DNA of 64,000 nucleotides from Arcobacter sp. (GCA_020048055.1 JAIFNA010000007.1:1-64000); one strand, 5' to 3'; positions 19,442 to 29,160 are shown, counted from the first letter of the stretch. Notes: generated by a model not told the origin, from the letters alone. Program-made: numbers and translations.

Positions 19442-19858
19442 TTAGCTACAGTGCCCGCCACCACAACATGTAGAAGCTTCAGTTGCTTCAACAGTTACAG
19501 GTGTTGATTCCCAGATTCCATGTTTTGTACAGTAAGCATGAGCAACTAGGTTTAATTTACCCATTGCTCTGATGCTAAATGTTACTTCACAATGTGATTT
19601 TTCATTTCCTAAAGTTCCTGGTACAAAATCAGCTCTAGCTAATAACGTTTCACCGTTAAAAAGTGAGATATTTGCTATATAGTGATCAAAGTCATCTGGA
19701 TGTGTGTATTCATTTCCCATTTTTACAGTTACTTTAAACATTTCTCCTTTTGTAACACTAGAATCACAATGGATAAATGGAGAGTGTCTATCTATGTAAT
19801 CTTTTTTAGCTTCCCTTTCAACTGTATCAATATCTACATATTTATTAATTTTTGGCAT
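19442..19858 (-). CDS. Superoxide reductase (neelaredoxin/desulfoferrodoxin class) with Cys-rich tail
   Basis: The 138-residue protein has the iron site of superoxide reductases. Histidines are seen in DRHSPFI and THPDDFDHYI, and the cysteine and last histidine in YCTKHGIW, giving the Fe(His)4Cys centre that reduces superoxide to hydrogen peroxide. There is no N-terminal desulforedoxin domain, so it is the one-iron type. The C-terminus ends CCGGGHCS, outside the known fold. I chose the ATG at 19858 with its AAAAGGAA site over one 30 bases upstream. It is probably cytoplasmic and monocistronic. Confidence 0.85.
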   Translation of the reverse strand: MPKINKYVDIDTVEREAKKDYIDRHSPFIHCDSSVTKGEMFKVTVKMGNEYTHPDDFDHYIANISLFNGETLLARADFVPGTLGNEKSHCEVTFSIRAMGKLNLVAHAYCTKHGIWESTPVTVEATEASTCCGGGHCS

Positions 19859-20040
19859 TTTTTTTCCTTTTTTAAATGAATTTTTCATTTTGTTCTATCC
19901 ACTTTGCCTTGATTGCACCTTAGCAAAATCACCTATGCGCTTCTTATTTTAAAGTTGATAAGTGTACTATAATTTTTTTTAAGTCATCTGGGTCAAACAT
20001 CATTTAATTGTTAACTTTAAGAAAAGAGATATTTTTTGTC

Positions 20041-20340
20041 TTATTTAGCTATAAAAGATGCTATAGCAGATATCTGGGCATCTGATAAGTTCTTAACTTG
20101 CCCTTGCATAACCACTTTTTGAGCTCCTCCATAAGTTCCAGCCTTATAGCCTTTTAGAGCAGAGATAAATTGTCCTTTTTTAAAATCTTTGATAATTTTA
20201 CTTTTGCCAAGTGCTGCTTTTTCACCTTTTGTTCCATGGCACCCTGCACATTTTTTGTATAGTGATGCTCCATTTTCAGCAGCTAAAAGTGTAGTTGTAA
20301 GTGTCAGAGATAATATAGCAGTTGTTAATTTTTTATTCAT
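20041..20340 (-). CDS. Small class I cytochrome c (c553-like)
   Basis: The 99-residue protein has a signal peptide (MNKKLTTAILSLTLTTTLLAAE). The heme motif CAGCHG is near residue 32, and the distal methionine is probably in VVMQGQV. The C-terminal helix SDAQISAIASFI is typical. It should carry electrons in the periplasm, like the c553 proteins of Campylobacter and Helicobacter. It is encoded 15 bases after the phosphorelay gene, on the same strand, but no functional link is known. Confidence 0.92.
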   Translation of the reverse strand: MNKKLTTAILSLTLTTTLLAAENGASLYKKCAGCHGTKGEKAALGKSKIIKDFKKGQFISALKGYKAGTYGGAQKVVMQGQVKNLSDAQISAIASFIAK

Positions 20341-20355
20341 AGTTTCCCTTTTTGT

Positions 20356-21186
20356 TTAGATTGCTAGCACTTTTTCAAGAACTATTGAAAATTTCTCTTT
20401 ATTAAATGGTTTAATCATCCAAGCTTTAACACCTAGTGATTTTCCTAAATTTTTTAACTCTTCTTTGTTTTCTGTTGTAAGCATAATAATTGGCGTGTAT
20501 TGATGCCCATCTAATTTCCTAATAGCTTCAATCATTTCTAGCCCACTCATTTGTGGCATATTGACATCACTAAAGATTAGGTCAAATTTTTGATGTTTTG
20601 CTTTTGCTAATCCTTCGTACCCATCAGTTGCTGTAACAACATTTAGTCCAGCTTCAAAGGCAGCCTTACTTGATAAATTTCTTATCAGGCTTGAATCATC
20701 AACAATTAAAATTGTTTTTTGAGTCCCAAGTTTTTTATTTATTTCTTTATTTATTTTCATATCATTAATATAATGAGCATTTTGTTTAATCCGTTTGGTG
20801 TTTGTTGGTAGGAGTTGCACTTTCAGTTCATCTTCTATGCTTTCAATAATTGATTGAGTGTAGTTGTCTATAATTTTATTATTAACATTTTTTTCACTTA
20901 GTGTTTCCAAGACATCAGTTAAATTTAGGATAATATCTTTTAATTCATTATCAAATATTATTTCCCCCATTCTAATCTGATCGAGTAAATCCTCAGCAAG
21001 ATGTGATAGTTCAATTATGTTGTTAAATCCAAAAAAGCTAGCATTCCCTTTAATGGTATGAATGGCTCTAAAAATATCTTTAATGCAATTTGTGTAATCT
21101 GTAAAATCTATATTTTCTATGTCATCTCTTATTGTGTCAAGTAATTCAGTAGTGTCATCATAAAATATACTTGCATCAATCTCCAT
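20356..21186 (-). CDS. Hpt-REC phosphorelay protein
   Basis: The 276-residue soluble protein joins an N-terminal histidine phosphotransfer domain to a C-terminal receiver. The Hpt histidine is His43 in RAIHTIKGNASFFGF. The receiver (about 157-276) has the acidic pair Asp163-Asp164, the phosphoacceptor Asp207 in FSDVNMP and the lysine in WMIKPF. There is no kinase core or DNA-binding domain. Hpt domains of this sort resemble CheA P1, so the protein may take phosphate from a kinase and pass or sink it in chemotaxis. No kinase gene is adjacent. Confidence 0.85.
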   Translation of the reverse strand: MEIDASIFYDDTTELLDTIRDDIENIDFTDYTNCIKDIFRAIHTIKGNASFFGFNNIIELSHLAEDLLDQIRMGEIIFDNELKDIILNLTDVLETLSEKNVNNKIIDNYTQSIIESIEDELKVQLLPTNTKRIKQNAHYINDMKINKEINKKLGTQKTILIVDDSSLIRNLSSKAAFEAGLNVVTATDGYEGLAKAKHQKFDLIFSDVNMPQMSGLEMIEAIRKLDGHQYTPIIMLTTENKEELKNLGKSLGVKAWMIKPFNKEKFSIVLEKVLAI

Positions 21187-21292
21187 TTGTGTGCCTTTGT
21201 TGTAATGTATCTGGTGATACTAACTCAAAAGGAATAAGACAACGCTTAAAAATCTTTGGCTACAATTTATCAATTAACACAGGAGAAAAAAA

Positions 21293-21814
21293 TTGAAAAT
21301 CGGAATACTAACAGTAAGTGATAGAGCAAGTGCAGGGATTTATGAGGATATAAGCGGTTTATCTATAATTGACACATTAAATGAATATTTGTTATCAGAA
21401 TGGGAGAAATTTTATGAAGTTATACCAGATGATAGGGAGCTTATTGAATCAACCCTTATTAAAATGACTGATGAATTTGACTGTGCATTGATTGTTACAA
21501 CTGGTGGAACAGGACCATCATTGAGAGATGTTACACCAGAAGCAACAGAGGCAGTTTGCAATAGAATGATGCCAGGCTTTGGAGAACTTATGCGAAGTGT
21601 AAGTTTGAAATATGTACCAACTGCTATTTTATCAAGACAAACAGCAGGACTTAGAGGGGATACGCTTATTATTAATTTACCAGGTAAACCAAAATCAATT
21701 CGTGAATGTTTAGATGCTGTTTTTCCAGCTGTTCCTTATTGCTTGGATTTAATGGGGAGAGATTTTATGATTTGTAATGAAAATGTTGTAAAAGCTTTTA
21801 GGCCAAAAGGTTAA
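21293..21814 (+). CDS. mog: Molybdopterin adenylyltransferase
   Basis: The 173-residue MoaB/Mog-type protein adenylates molybdopterin before molybdenum insertion. It contains IGILTVSDRASAGIYED, the TTGGTGPSLRDVTPEAT motif, FGELMR and the LPGKPKSIRECLDAVFPAVPYC end. The start codon is TTG at 21293, after AGGAG, and fits the family N-terminus. It is convergent with the next gene, the two overlapping by 4 bases at their stops. Confidence 0.93.
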   Translation: MKIGILTVSDRASAGIYEDISGLSIIDTLNEYLLSEWEKFYEVIPDDRELIESTLIKMTDEFDCALIVTTGGTGPSLRDVTPEATEAVCNRMMPGFGELMRSVSLKYVPTAILSRQTAGLRGDTLIINLPGKPKSIRECLDAVFPAVPYCLDLMGRDFMICNENVVKAFRPKG

Positions 21815-22755
21815 TTATTTTTTGTATTTTCAAAATTTGGTCTTTTCGCAAAAAGGTATCTTTTTTTGAAATATGCATCATCTAAGTCATCAACTGCAAC
21901 ACCTTTTTGCGTTGATGCATGTATCATTTTATTGTCACCAATATATATTCCAACATGTGAGACAGTTTTTCTATAAGTTGTAAAAAAAAGTAAATCCCCA
22001 ACTACTAGATTTTCTTTTGATACTTTTTTACCTAATGCTGCTTGTTCGATTGAGCTGCGTGGCAGTTTGAGTCCAATTTTTGCAAAAGTTCTCTGAGTGA
22101 AAAGTGAGCAATCGTAAGTTTTATCTCTATTGTTTGAGCCAAACTTATAAGCACTCCCAATTAAACTAAATGCATTTTTAACCATCTTGGTAACTTTATC
22201 ATAGTAATTTGCACCTTTTTCAAATGTTATCTCTTTTGTGTATTCACTATAATCTTCATCTTCGTCATCAATTTTTGGTTTTTTTGTTAGTGTTGTTATG
22301 ATTTTATTTTTAGGTTTAATCAAAATTGGTTTGTCGTTATCGAATTCGAAAAATTTTAAATCGTCATCTCGCCAATCATTTCCTTGAGTGAGTATAGTTT
22401 CTTGTTTTTTTACAATTTCAATCTTCTCTGATTTTTTTGCGACTTCAACTTTTTCAGGTTTCTCTTTTTCAATCTTCTCTGATTTTTTCGCTAATTCTTG
22501 AGGTGCTTCTTTCTCTTTTTGTATCTCTTTTGATGAGTATTTTTGCTTCATGTCTTGTTTTATTTTTGGCTTTTCATCTAATTGCACACCATCAAAAAGA
22601 TTGATGAGTTTTGCTGTTGATTTTTTTGGTACTACTTCTGATTCATTGGTGCCAAAAAGTGAAATTAATTTCTTTCTATCACTTTTTTCCAAAGCATTTA
22701 GAGGTGTAAAGTATGAAACTAAAAATAATAATATTATCAATTTAAAAGCTTTCAT
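21811..22755 (-). CDS. Exported NlpC/P60 peptidoglycan endopeptidase
   Basis: The 314-residue protein has a signal peptide (KAFKLIILLFLVSYFTPLNA), a long lysine/glutamate-rich linker (about 40-165, with repeated KKSEKIE units) and a C40 peptidase domain from about 190. The catalytic Cys is in YDCSLFTQ, the His in SHVGIYIG and the third polar residue in MIHAST. Such enzymes cut stem peptides between D-Glu and diaminopimelate. The linker repeats may have expanded by slippage. The enzyme should act in the periplasm. Confidence 0.88.
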   Translation of the reverse strand: MKAFKLIILLFLVSYFTPLNALEKSDRKKLISLFGTNESEVVPKKSTAKLINLFDGVQLDEKPKIKQDMKQKYSSKEIQKEKEAPQELAKKSEKIEKEKPEKVEVAKKSEKIEIVKKQETILTQGNDWRDDDLKFFEFDNDKPILIKPKNKIITTLTKKPKIDDEDEDYSEYTKEITFEKGANYYDKVTKMVKNAFSLIGSAYKFGSNNRDKTYDCSLFTQRTFAKIGLKLPRSSIEQAALGKKVSKENLVVGDLLFFTTYRKTVSHVGIYIGDNKMIHASTQKGVAVDDLDDAYFKKRYLFAKRPNFENTKNN

Positions 22756-22898
22756 AATTTTAACCTTTGCTTATTTTTTATTTTGAAAGTAGAGAAAAAA
22801 TACCAATAAATGGCGTAAAATCTGTTTCATATGAACTATACCAAAGATTTATTTTTTTTTTGATAAAATCATTTTAACTTGGAAAAGGATAAAAAGTA

Positions 22899-23912
22899 AT
22901 GATTTATACAAATATGGATTTCAATGGCAAAGATATTTTAATTACAGGGGGAGCAGGATTTATAGGGAGCAATATTGCATTTTATTTTCAAAAAAATTAT
23001 CCTGATGCAAATATAGTTGTATTTGATAAGTTTAGGAGTGGAAGAACATTAGGCAACGGAAATCCTGAGAGCTTCGGACACTATAAAAATCTTTTAGGTT
23101 TTTTAGGAACTGTTATTAGTGGGGATATTAATTGCAGTAGTGATTTGGAGAATTTAGAAAAAAATTATAAATTTGACTATATTTTTCACGAAGCGGCAAT
23201 TAGTGATACAACCGTAAGTGAACAAGATTTGATGATAAGTACAAATGTAAATGCTTATGAAAATCTACTTAAAATTGCAATTAAACACAAAGCAAATATG
23301 ATATATGCAAGTAGTGCAGCTACTTATGGTGATAGTGATAGATTTGAGGTTGGTTATGAGAGTCCAAATAATGTTTATGGTTTTAGTAAATTGATGATGG
23401 ACAATATCACAAACAAATATATTAAAAGTGGTGTTGATATAAGTATCGTTGGACTTAGATATTTCAATGTCTATGGAAAAGGTGAGTTTTTCAAAAACAA
23501 AACAGCTTCAACGGTAATCCAGTTTGGACACCAAATTTTAGGTGGAAATGCACCTAAGCTTTTTGAAGGAAGCGATAAGATTTTAAGAGATTTTATATAT
23601 ATTGATGATGTTATTCAAGCAAATATCTTAGGTTGTACTCCTAAAAAAAGTGGAGTTTACAATGTTGGAACTGCAAAAGCTAGAAGTTTTCAAGATATAA
23701 GTGACATCGTGCAATCTGAACTTAAAACAACTTATGAGACTTTATATATTCAGAATCCATTTATTGGGCAATATCAATTTTTTACAGAAGCCAATATAGA
23801 AACAACAAAAGAATTTTTAGGGTATGAGCCACAGTTTTCACTTGAAGATGGTATTAAAGCCTATATTCCTGAGATAGAAAAAGTTTATAAAATAGAGGTG
23901 AAAAAATGTTAA
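22899..23912 (+). CDS. hldD: ADP-L-glycero-D-manno-heptose 6-epimerase
   Basis: The 337-residue SDR-type epimerase makes the final heptose donor for lipopolysaccharide inner core. It has the NAD motif GGAGFIGSN, the catalytic YGFSK tyrosine-lysine (VYGFSKLMMDN), the HldD signature RYFNVYGKGEFFKNKTAS and DFIYIDDV. It begins the operon hldD-hldE-OMP-gmhA. The stop overlaps hldE by 7 bases. Confidence 0.94.
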   Translation: MIYTNMDFNGKDILITGGAGFIGSNIAFYFQKNYPDANIVVFDKFRSGRTLGNGNPESFGHYKNLLGFLGTVISGDINCSSDLENLEKNYKFDYIFHEAAISDTTVSEQDLMISTNVNAYENLLKIAIKHKANMIYASSAATYGDSDRFEVGYESPNNVYGFSKLMMDNITNKYIKSGVDISIVGLRYFNVYGKGEFFKNKTASTVIQFGHQILGGNAPKLFEGSDKILRDFIYIDDVIQANILGCTPKKSGVYNVGTAKARSFQDISDIVQSELKTTYETLYIQNPFIGQYQFFTEANIETTKEFLGYEPQFSLEDGIKAYIPEIEKVYKIEVKKC

Positions 23913-25330
23913 TAGGAGGAGCAAAGCCAAGAATTTTAGTTGTTGGAGATCTTATGATTGATCACTATTTGTGGGGAAATTGTAATCGAATATCCCCTGA
24001 AGCACCTGTCCAAGTAGTTGATATCAAAAAAGAAACAACAGTTTTGGGTGGTGCTGGAAATGTTGTAAATAATCTGAGGGCTTTGGGTGCTGATGTTATG
24101 GTGATGTCTGTTGTTGGAGATGATGAGGTTGCAGGCGAACTATCTTTGATGTTGGATAATGCTGGTTGCGATAGATTTTTGATACTTGATGAAAACAGAA
24201 AAACAACAAAAAAAAGTAGAATAATAGCCTCACACCAACAAGTTGTCAGGTATGATAAAGAGTCAAAGCTACAAATTGATGAGCTTTGTGAGAGGGAGCT
24301 TGTGATTAAAATCTTTGAAACTATTCATCAATACGACCTTGTGATATTGTCTGATTATGGAAAAGGTGTTTTGAATGAGAGTTTGGTTCATAAAATAATA
24401 TTTGCTGCAAGTGGGGCCGAGATAAAAGTTTTGGTTGACCCTAAAGGGGAAGACTATAGTAAATATAGAGGTGCATATCTTTTAACACCAAATAAAACAG
24501 AAGCTTCATTAGCAACAGGCATAGATATAGTTGATGATGCAACTTTATTAAAAGCACTTAAAAAACTAAGAGAAGTTGCTAGCTTAGAAGTCCCTATGAT
24601 TACACTTAGTGAAGATGGCATTGCAATTTTAGATGGTGAAATAATTATAAAAAAACCAACAGTTGCTAGAGAAGTCTATGATGTAACTGGTGCAGGAGAT
24701 ACTGTTATTGCTAGTTTGGGATATTGTTTGGCAAAAAATAACAATATTGAAAAATGTATCGAGTTTGCAAATTTAGCTGCTGGAGTTGTTGTTGGTAAAT
24801 TAGGAAGTGCAACAGCAACTTTAGATGAAATCGAAGAGTATAAAAGCACTTTACATAAAAGTAGTATAGAATCACACATAAAAACATTTGATGAAATTAG
24901 GAAAATATCACAAAAATTAAAAGTAAAAGGTAAAAAAATAGTTTTTACTAATGGTTGTTTTGACATACTTCATCGTGGACATGTTAGTTATCTTGATGTT
25001 GCTAAATCTTTTGGTGATATATTAATACTTGGATTAAATTCTGATCAAAGTGTAAAAAGAATAAAAGGTAAAGATAGACCAATTAATAATCAAGAAGATA
25101 GAGGATTTATTTTAGCAGCTTTGGAAAGCGTTGATTATGTGGTTAATTTTAGTGAAGATACTCCTCTTGAGCTTATTAAAGTAATTTGTCCAGATATTTT
25201 GGTAAAAGGTGCTGATTATGAGGGGAAAGAGGTTGTAGGAAGTGAAATTGTAAATGAAGTGAAACTTGTAACTTTTATTGATGGTAAAAGCACAACAAGT
25301 ACAATTGAAAAAATAAAAAATAAATTATAA
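23906..25330 (+). CDS. hldE: Bifunctional heptose-7-phosphate kinase / heptose-1-phosphate adenylyltransferase
   Basis: The 474-residue fusion has a PfkB-type kinase (1 to about 315) with GGAGNVVNNL and the catalytic DVTGAGDTV. A nucleotidyltransferase follows (about 340-474) with FTNGCFDILHRGHVSYL and the KGKDRPI region. It phosphorylates heptose-7-phosphate and later adenylates heptose-1-phosphate. The gmhB phosphatase that acts between these steps is not in the window. Length and domain order equal those of E. coli HldE. Confidence 0.96.
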   Translation: MLIGGAKPRILVVGDLMIDHYLWGNCNRISPEAPVQVVDIKKETTVLGGAGNVVNNLRALGADVMVMSVVGDDEVAGELSLMLDNAGCDRFLILDENRKTTKKSRIIASHQQVVRYDKESKLQIDELCERELVIKIFETIHQYDLVILSDYGKGVLNESLVHKIIFAASGAEIKVLVDPKGEDYSKYRGAYLLTPNKTEASLATGIDIVDDATLLKALKKLREVASLEVPMITLSEDGIAILDGEIIIKKPTVAREVYDVTGAGDTVIASLGYCLAKNNNIEKCIEFANLAAGVVVGKLGSATATLDEIEEYKSTLHKSSIESHIKTFDEIRKISQKLKVKGKKIVFTNGCFDILHRGHVSYLDVAKSFGDILILGLNSDQSVKRIKGKDRPINNQEDRGFILAALESVDYVVNFSEDTPLELIKVICPDILVKGADYEGKEVVGSEIVNEVKLVTFIDGKSTTSTIEKIKNKL

Positions 25331-25347
25331 TAAAATAGGAGAAAAAA

Positions 25348-25929
25348 ATGTTCAAAAAAATTGTATTAGGAAGTGTTTTAAGTAGTGGTTTAGCTTTTGG
25401 TATGGGGAGTGCAGATATTAATATCAACAATAATACTCTACAAATTGGTGCTGAATTTGGTTTAAACAATAGCTACAATCTTAACAACAACAGTAATTAT
25501 TTTATGACGGCTAGTTATTTAAGAAGTGAAGATGACAAAGATGCAAAAAATACACAAACTCTATCATCGGTTGGGTTAAAAATTGTAAACCCTTATGTTG
25601 ATAATTATGGCTTTAGTCTTGGGCTTGGGATAAAAGGTGTTATTGCTGATGGTGGTGTAAAAACTGCAGTTGCTGCTCCACTTGGCTTATTTGCAAGTTA
25701 TATGGTTAATGAGCAAATTCATATTGATGGTGAATTTGGTTATGCACCTAAAGTTTTATCATTTAATGATGGAGAAACATATAGAGAATGGAATTTGAAA
25801 GCTAACTATAAAGTTATAGACAATGGTTTTGCTTATATTGGTGGAAGAGGTATAGATACAAAATTTACAAACAATACAGAAGTTTCGTATGATAAAACTG
25901 TTTTCTTTGGATTTAAAGTTCAATTTTAA
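25348..25929 (+). CDS. YfaZ-like outer-membrane beta-barrel protein
   Basis: The 193-residue protein has a signal peptide ending near GLAFGMGSA. The rest is an alternating beta pattern with a C-terminal phenylalanine (FFGFKVQF), as in outer-membrane barrels. Segments such as GLGIKGVIADGGVKTAVAAPLGLFASY and FGYAPKVLSF fit the YfaZ family. It is inserted between hldE and gmhA with short gaps (17 and 9 bases), so it is co-expressed with the heptose genes. Function unknown. Confidence 0.8.
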   Translation: MFKKIVLGSVLSSGLAFGMGSADININNNTLQIGAEFGLNNSYNLNNNSNYFMTASYLRSEDDKDAKNTQTLSSVGLKIVNPYVDNYGFSLGLGIKGVIADGGVKTAVAAPLGLFASYMVNEQIHIDGEFGYAPKVLSFNDGETYREWNLKANYKVIDNGFAYIGGRGIDTKFTNNTEVSYDKTVFFGFKVQF

Positions 25930-25938
25930 GGAATTATT

Positions 25939-26505
25939 GTGTTAAAAGCTATACAAGATGAGTTTGCAAACCATATAGAAACAATAAAAATGGTTCAAGA
26001 AACTATGGAAAATGATTTGATGTTTGCATCAAAAATGGTGATTGAAACTCTTAAAAATGGAAATAAAATTTTGATTTGTGGAAATGGAGGCAGTGCAGCT
26101 GATGCACAACATTTTGCTGCTGAACTTACAGGGCGATACAAAACCGAAAGAAGAGGGCTACCTGCAATTGCACTCACAACAGATACAAGCGCAATTACAG
26201 CTATTGGAAACGATTATGGATATGAAAGAATTTTTGATAGACAAACAGAGGCACTAGCAAATAAAGGTGATTTGCTTATAGGTATTAGTACAAGTGGAAA
26301 TAGTAAAAATGTTATCAATGCTTTTAAAGTAGGATCAGCTTTAGGTTGTCGGACACTTGGTATTAGTGGGCGAGATGGTGGTGCAATGAACAACGAGTGT
26401 GAATTTAATTTGGTTGTACGAAGTGATAATACACCTAGGATTCAAGAGATGCATATCCTTTTTATCCATACCATTTGTCAAATTATCGACAACAACTTTA
26501 AGTGA
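25939..26505 (+). CDS. gmhA: Sedoheptulose-7-phosphate isomerase
   Basis: The 188-residue SIS-domain enzyme starts ADP-heptose synthesis by isomerising sedoheptulose-7-phosphate. It has [25 protein letters not shown], the [16 protein letters not shown] segment, GISTSGNS and the metal/active-site residues in [18 protein letters not shown]. The start is GTG at 25939, after AAGGAATT. It ends the heptose operon; a long hairpin follows. Confidence 0.95.
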   Translation: MLKAIQDEFANHIETIKMVQETMENDLMFASKMVIETLKNGNKILICGNGGSAADAQHFAAELTGRYKTERRGLPAIALTTDTSAITAIGNDYGYERIFDRQTEALANKGDLLIGISTSGNSKNVINAFKVGSALGCRTLGISGRDGGAMNNECEFNLVVRSDNTPRIQEMHILFIHTICQIIDNNFK

Positions 26506-26516
26506 TATTCTCTTTT

Positions 26517-26605
26517 GATATTTTTTCGTTGAAGCGGAACATTTTAAAACTCATTTACTTGAAGTAAACTTCGTTTTAAAATAACCCACCCCGCCTGAAA
26601 ATATC
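26517..26605. repeat. Long imperfect palindrome after gmhA
   Basis: The outer arms gatatttt and aaaatatc, inner arms attttaaaac (26541-26550) and gttttaaaat (26573-26582) and tip tttactt-g-aagtaaa form one 89-base hairpin. gcgg also pairs with ccgc. It may be the operon terminator or a small mobile repeat. It resembles the hairpin at 1140-1225 in size and form, not in sequence. Confidence 0.5.
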
Positions 26606-26676
26606 TAAAAAAATAATATCATTTTAATTACATAAAAAGAAATTATTATTATATTTGTAATGAAAAAAGGGACACA

Positions 26677-27225
26677 ATGGAAACTTTAACAACCCAACAA
26701 CAATCTTTTTTACTAAGTACCCTTAGGGATGTTCCTGATTTTCCAAAAGACGGAATAGTTTTTAAAGATATAACAACATTACTAAACAATCATGAAGCAT
26801 TCAATCTTTTGATGAGTCATCTTGAATCGAAGTATAAAAATCAAGGTTTAGAATATATAGCTGGGATTGATAGTAGAGGATTTATATTTGGCTCAGCTCT
26901 TGCTACAAGGCTTGGTATTGGATTTGTACCTGTTAGAAAAAAAGGGAAACTCCCATCTAAAACAATATGTGAAAAATATGAACTCGAGTATGGTTTTGAT
27001 GAGGTTGAGATACATATTGATGCATTTAAAAATAAAGTTGGTGCAAAAGTTCTTTTGATTGATGATTTGTGTGCAACAGGTGGAACAGCTGAAGCATCTG
27101 CTAAACTTATAATCGAGACAAAAGCAACTCTAGTAGAGGTTTGCTTTTTAATTAATCTTTCATTTTTAGATGGTAAAAATAAAATTGAAAAATATGCACC
27201 AGTTTATAGTGTACTTAATATTTAA
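26677..27225 (+). CDS. apt: Adenine phosphoribosyltransferase
   Basis: The 182-residue salvage enzyme joins adenine to PRPP to give AMP. It has [38 protein letters not shown] and the PRPP motif [14 protein letters not shown]. Length is normal. The ATG at 26677 follows AAAGGGACAC. trpB follows after 10 bases. Confidence 0.95.
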   Translation: METLTTQQQSFLLSTLRDVPDFPKDGIVFKDITTLLNNHEAFNLLMSHLESKYKNQGLEYIAGIDSRGFIFGSALATRLGIGFVPVRKKGKLPSKTICEKYELEYGFDEVEIHIDAFKNKVGAKVLLIDDLCATGGTAEASAKLIIETKATLVEVCFLINLSFLDGKNKIEKYAPVYSVLNI

Positions 27226-27235
27226 AGGAAAATAA

Positions 27236-28453
27236 ATGACAATTGCTAATAACTATATCCCAAAACCCTCAAAATTTGACCCAGATGAAAATGGGCATTT
27301 TGGAATTTTTGGCGGACGATATGTTCCAGAAACACTTATGCCAATCCTTTTGGAACTCGAAGAGAGCTATAAAAAATATAGATTTGATAAAATTTTTTGG
27401 GGTGAAGTAAATGCACTTTTAAAAGATTATGTAGGGCGACCAAATCCGTTATATTTTGCAAAAAATATCAGTGATGAACTTGGAAGCAAGGTTTATCTCA
27501 AAAGGGAAGATTTAAATCATACAGGCGCACACAAAGTAAATAATACAATAGCTCAAGGACTTTTAGCTAAAAGACTTGGTAAAACAAAGGTTATAGCCGA
27601 AACAGGAGCTGGACAACATGGTGTTGCAACAGCAACTATTGCAGCTCTTATGGGATTGGAGTGTACTATTTTTATGGGTGCCAAAGATGTTAAAAGACAA
27701 GAACTAAATGTATTTAGAATGAAACTTTTGGGTGCTAAAGTTGTTGCTGTTGAGAGTGGAAGTCGTTCGCTTAAAGATGCCATGAACGATGCGATAAGAT
27801 ACTGGGTAACAAACGCAAGGGATACTTTTTATATTATCGGAACAGTTGCGGGACCTCACCCATATCCAATGATGGTTCGTGATTTTCAAGCTATTATTGG
27901 GTGGGAAGCACGGGCTCAATTTTTGGATATTGAGGGCAAATTACCAGATTATGTTCTTGCTTGTATTGGCGGTGGTAGCAATGCTATTGGGATGTTTAGT
28001 CACTTTTTAGAAGATGAGAGTGTTGAGTGTATAGGTATTGAAGCTGGTGGACATGGGATAGAAACCGATATGCATGGTTGTAGTCTTAAAAAAGGGAAAC
28101 CTGGAATTTTACATGGGCAATGTAGTTATCTCTTGCAAGATGAAGATGGACAAGTTACTGAAGCTCATAGTATAAGTGCTGGACTTGATTATCCTGGAAT
28201 TGGACCAGAACATAGTTATCATCATGATTTGGGAACTGTAACATATGACAATATTACAGATGATGAGGCTATGGAGGCTTTTATATGGCTCAGTAGAAAA
28301 GAGGGTATTATCCCAGCTTTTGAATCAGCGCACGCTATTGCATATCTTAAAAAAGCAAAAGATAAATTTCTTGGGAAAACAGTTATTATAAGTTTGAGTG
28401 GTAGAGGTGATAAAGATATGGTTCAAGCCAAAGAAATTTTAAAGTTTGATTAA
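27236..28453 (+). CDS. trpB: Tryptophan synthase beta chain
   Basis: The 405-residue PLP enzyme condenses indole with serine. It has the TrpB1-type N-terminus [18 protein letters not shown], the Schiff-base lysine in [24 protein letters not shown] and the phosphate loop GGGSNAIG. No other trp gene lies in the window; the neighbours are apt and a DedA protein, so trp genes are scattered or another copy exists elsewhere. Stop and next start overlap by one base. Confidence 0.95.
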   Translation: MTIANNYIPKPSKFDPDENGHFGIFGGRYVPETLMPILLELEESYKKYRFDKIFWGEVNALLKDYVGRPNPLYFAKNISDELGSKVYLKREDLNHTGAHKVNNTIAQGLLAKRLGKTKVIAETGAGQHGVATATIAALMGLECTIFMGAKDVKRQELNVFRMKLLGAKVVAVESGSRSLKDAMNDAIRYWVTNARDTFYIIGTVAGPHPYPMMVRDFQAIIGWEARAQFLDIEGKLPDYVLACIGGGSNAIGMFSHFLEDESVECIGIEAGGHGIETDMHGCSLKKGKPGILHGQCSYLLQDEDGQVTEAHSISAGLDYPGIGPEHSYHHDLGTVTYDNITDDEAMEAFIWLSRKEGIIPAFESAHAIAYLKKAKDKFLGKTVIISLSGRGDKDMVQAKEILKFD

Positions 28454-29151
28454 TGGTAAATTTTTTTAAAAACCACTCTGGAAAAATAAGTTTTGTTCTT
28501 TTTTTGTTTTTGTTCTCGTATTTAGGATATAACTTATATCATGCTCCTGTTTCTGGATTGGAAAATAAATTTTTGTATCTTATGAAAGAATATGGATATA
28601 TAATACTTTTTGCTTGGAGTGTTTTAGAGGGTGAATCTGGGCTTATTATGGCTGGTTTGCTTTGTAGTACTGGTGATATGAACTTGTATTTGGCTATTTT
28701 TATAGCTGGACTCGGTGGCTTTGTCGGGGATCAAATATATTTTTATATTGGTAGGTACAATAAAAAATATGTGTATGCAAAATTTAAAGGTCAAAGGAGA
28801 AAATTTGCTTTTGCTCATTTGCTTCTAAAAAAATATGGTTGGCCAATAATTTTTGCTCAAAGATATATGTATGGAATGAGGACAGTAATACCAATTTCAA
28901 TTGGTCTTACAAGGTATGATGCAAAAGCATTCGCTTTTATAAATCTTATTAGTGCTTGGTGTTGGGCAGCTATTACAATAGTACCTGTGTGGTATTTTGG
29001 AGATGAGATTTTGGATTTATTAAAAATAGCAAAAGAGCATTGGTATTTTGCTTTACCTTTTGCTGGACTTTTATTATGGAGTTTTGTGTCATTTTTTAAT
29101 AGAGCTACCAAAATACCTGACAGAAACAATAGAAGACAAAATTTGAATTAG
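28453..29151 (+). CDS. DedA-family membrane protein
   Basis: The 232-residue protein belongs to the DedA/VTT family. It has an N-terminal helix, the re-entrant region with GGFVGDQIYFYIGRY and the conserved FAQRYMYGMRTVIPISIG, then C-terminal helices. The G-x-x-x-G and R-x-x-P-x-x-G residues are characteristic. Members support membrane lipid scrambling (undecaprenyl phosphate or phosphatidylethanolamine recycling) and proton-dependent homeostasis. It is coupled to trpB by a one-base overlap, but no shared function is apparent. Confidence 0.9.
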   Translation: MVNFFKNHSGKISFVLFLFLFSYLGYNLYHAPVSGLENKFLYLMKEYGYIILFAWSVLEGESGLIMAGLLCSTGDMNLYLAIFIAGLGGFVGDQIYFYIGRYNKKYVYAKFKGQRRKFAFAHLLLKKYGWPIIFAQRYMYGMRTVIPISIGLTRYDAKAFAFINLISAWCWAAITIVPVWYFGDEILDLLKIAKEHWYFALPFAGLLLWSFVSFFNRATKIPDRNNRRQNLN

Positions 29152-29160
29152 GAGAAAGAT

